The position numbers and the translations under genes were made by a program. The notes below the pieces were generated by a model that saw nothing but the letters and a program-made list of their open reading frames with translations, made no database searches and was not told the DNA's origin. A stretch of 60,069 bases of DNA from Cryptosporangium phraense (GTDB lineage Bacteria > Actinomycetota > Actinomycetes > Mycobacteriales > Cryptosporangiaceae): the NCBI RefSeq assembly GCF_006912135.1, contig NZ_VIRS01000041.1, positions 1-60,069 on the forward strand, read 5' to 3'. Every line of letters begins with the position of its first letter. The stretch's first letter is position 1. This document shows positions 59,711-60,069 of this stretch, in pieces.

Positions 59711-59738
59711 GCGGTGGGCGGGGTTCCCCGCCCACCGC
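59711..59738 (+). terminator. Perfect 13-base hairpin after the poly-lysine ORF
   Basis: GCGGTGGGCGGGG (59711-59723) and its exact complement (59726-59738) are separated by TT. The stem is all but one base pair G-C, and lies 6 bases after the TAG. A C-rich tract without T follows. Confidence 0.75.
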
Positions 59739-60069
59739 CCCCGAGCACGCCGGCTCGAACACCCCGCACCGACGGCCGCCCCCGGACTCCGGCGTTCCCC
59801 GGCCGATCCCGCCGCCCTCCGCCGCCGCCCGTATGCCCCGCCCGATTACACCCCGCCGAATGCTTCCCGCGCCGACTCCCTGCCCCGGCCAAGCCCCACC
59901 TGCCCGCGCCTGACCGGCCACGCCCGGGAACGGCCCGCGCCTGAGGGATGGCCCAGGCCCGGCCATGGCCTACGCCCGGCCCAGCCACGACCCGCGCCCG
60001 GCCTGTGCCACGCCCGGCCCGGCCCACGCACGGCCTGTGCCACGCCCGGCCCGGCCCACGCACGGCCTG
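59739..60069. other. C-rich region without a gene, right edge
   Basis: 331 bases with strong C excess on the plus strand. Frames on either strand are low complexity in Pro or in Gly, Arg and Trp and have no family resemblance. The last 70 bases are tandem repeats. Confidence 0.6.
60000..60069. repeat. 32-base tandem repeat cut by the window edge
   Basis: A 32-base unit starting GGCCTGTGCCACGCCC occurs at 60000-60031 and again, identical, at 60032-60063; the next six bases (60064-60069) begin a third copy. Degenerate copies are visible leftwards to about 59940. The array continues beyond the window. Confidence 0.85.

Noticed and set aside
59707-60063. 118-codon minus-strand frame at the right edge
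   Set aside because: It is made of GRAWHRP-like units produced by the tandem repeat and shows no start signals.

Overview
The window is about 60 kb of very GC-rich DNA from an actinomycete. The evidence is an Lsr2 nucleoid protein, a SecA2-type translocase, an F420/flavin oxidoreductase pair, many GTG starts, third-position G/C bias, and the families of its regulators (MmyB-type XRE, FCD-GntR, PadR, ECF sigma). A Frankia- or Cryptosporangium-like genus would fit, but the sequence alone does not fix the taxon. I see no rRNA, tRNA, CRISPR array, transposase or phage gene.

Layout. 1-5653: three same-strand genes, the first open at the left edge with a Pro-Ala-Gln repeat, the last a right-handed beta-helix fused to two CbxX/EccA-type AAA ATPases. 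5796-8804: ECF sigma factor, FeS-type photolyase, and a small membrane protein with a winged-helix regulator. 8790-12430 (minus): luciferase-like monooxygenase, F420/NADP-type reductase, repeat protein, XRE regulator. 12558-15100: tartrate-dehydrogenase-like gene divergent from a LysR gene, then a DedA protein. 15190-25372: secreted hydrolase, an FCD-GntR regulator with a clear palindromic operator, and a compact plus-strand operon (2-hydroxyacid dehydrogenase, AtuA family, DUF4387, FAD dehydrogenase, three ABC transporter genes), probably for uptake and breakdown of an organic acid not identified here. 25374-33733: lactate-monooxygenase-like gene, a CheB/PAS/GAF/kinase/REC hybrid whose H-box His is Asp, an M24 peptidase, and a LysR/formate-dehydrogenase pair that has lost its shared intergenic region, then an SfnB-like flavoprotein. 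33797-37971: hypothetical protein, PadR with its membrane partner, an APC permease, and an AbiEi/DUF559-type gene with an apparent one-base deletion near its start.

37940-45279 (minus): agmatine deiminase, N-carbamoylputrescine amidase, MFS transporter, acyltransferase-SGNH protein and SecA2 in one close run. 45550-51586 (plus): MoxR, DUF58, VWA, HtrA-like protease lacking PDZ, then a response regulator and sensor kinase, probably an envelope-stress unit. 51994-54234: a decayed RNase H fold joined to a long Ala/Glu/Arg repeat. 54365-57742: orphan response regulator, MazG-like hydrolase, TetR/VOC divergent pair with a clear operator, and a second PadR/HAAS membrane module. 57767-59012 is about 1.2 kb with no convincing gene. 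lsr2 and a divergent 15-codon poly-lysine ORF with its own promoter and hairpin close the window, followed by a tandem repeat.

The most unusual items are the catalytically eroded RNase H/repeat protein, the H-to-D hybrid kinase with a CheB domain, the beta-helix/double-AAA gene with its two companions, the collapsed LysR/formate-dehydrogenase junction, and the poly-lysine micro-ORF.
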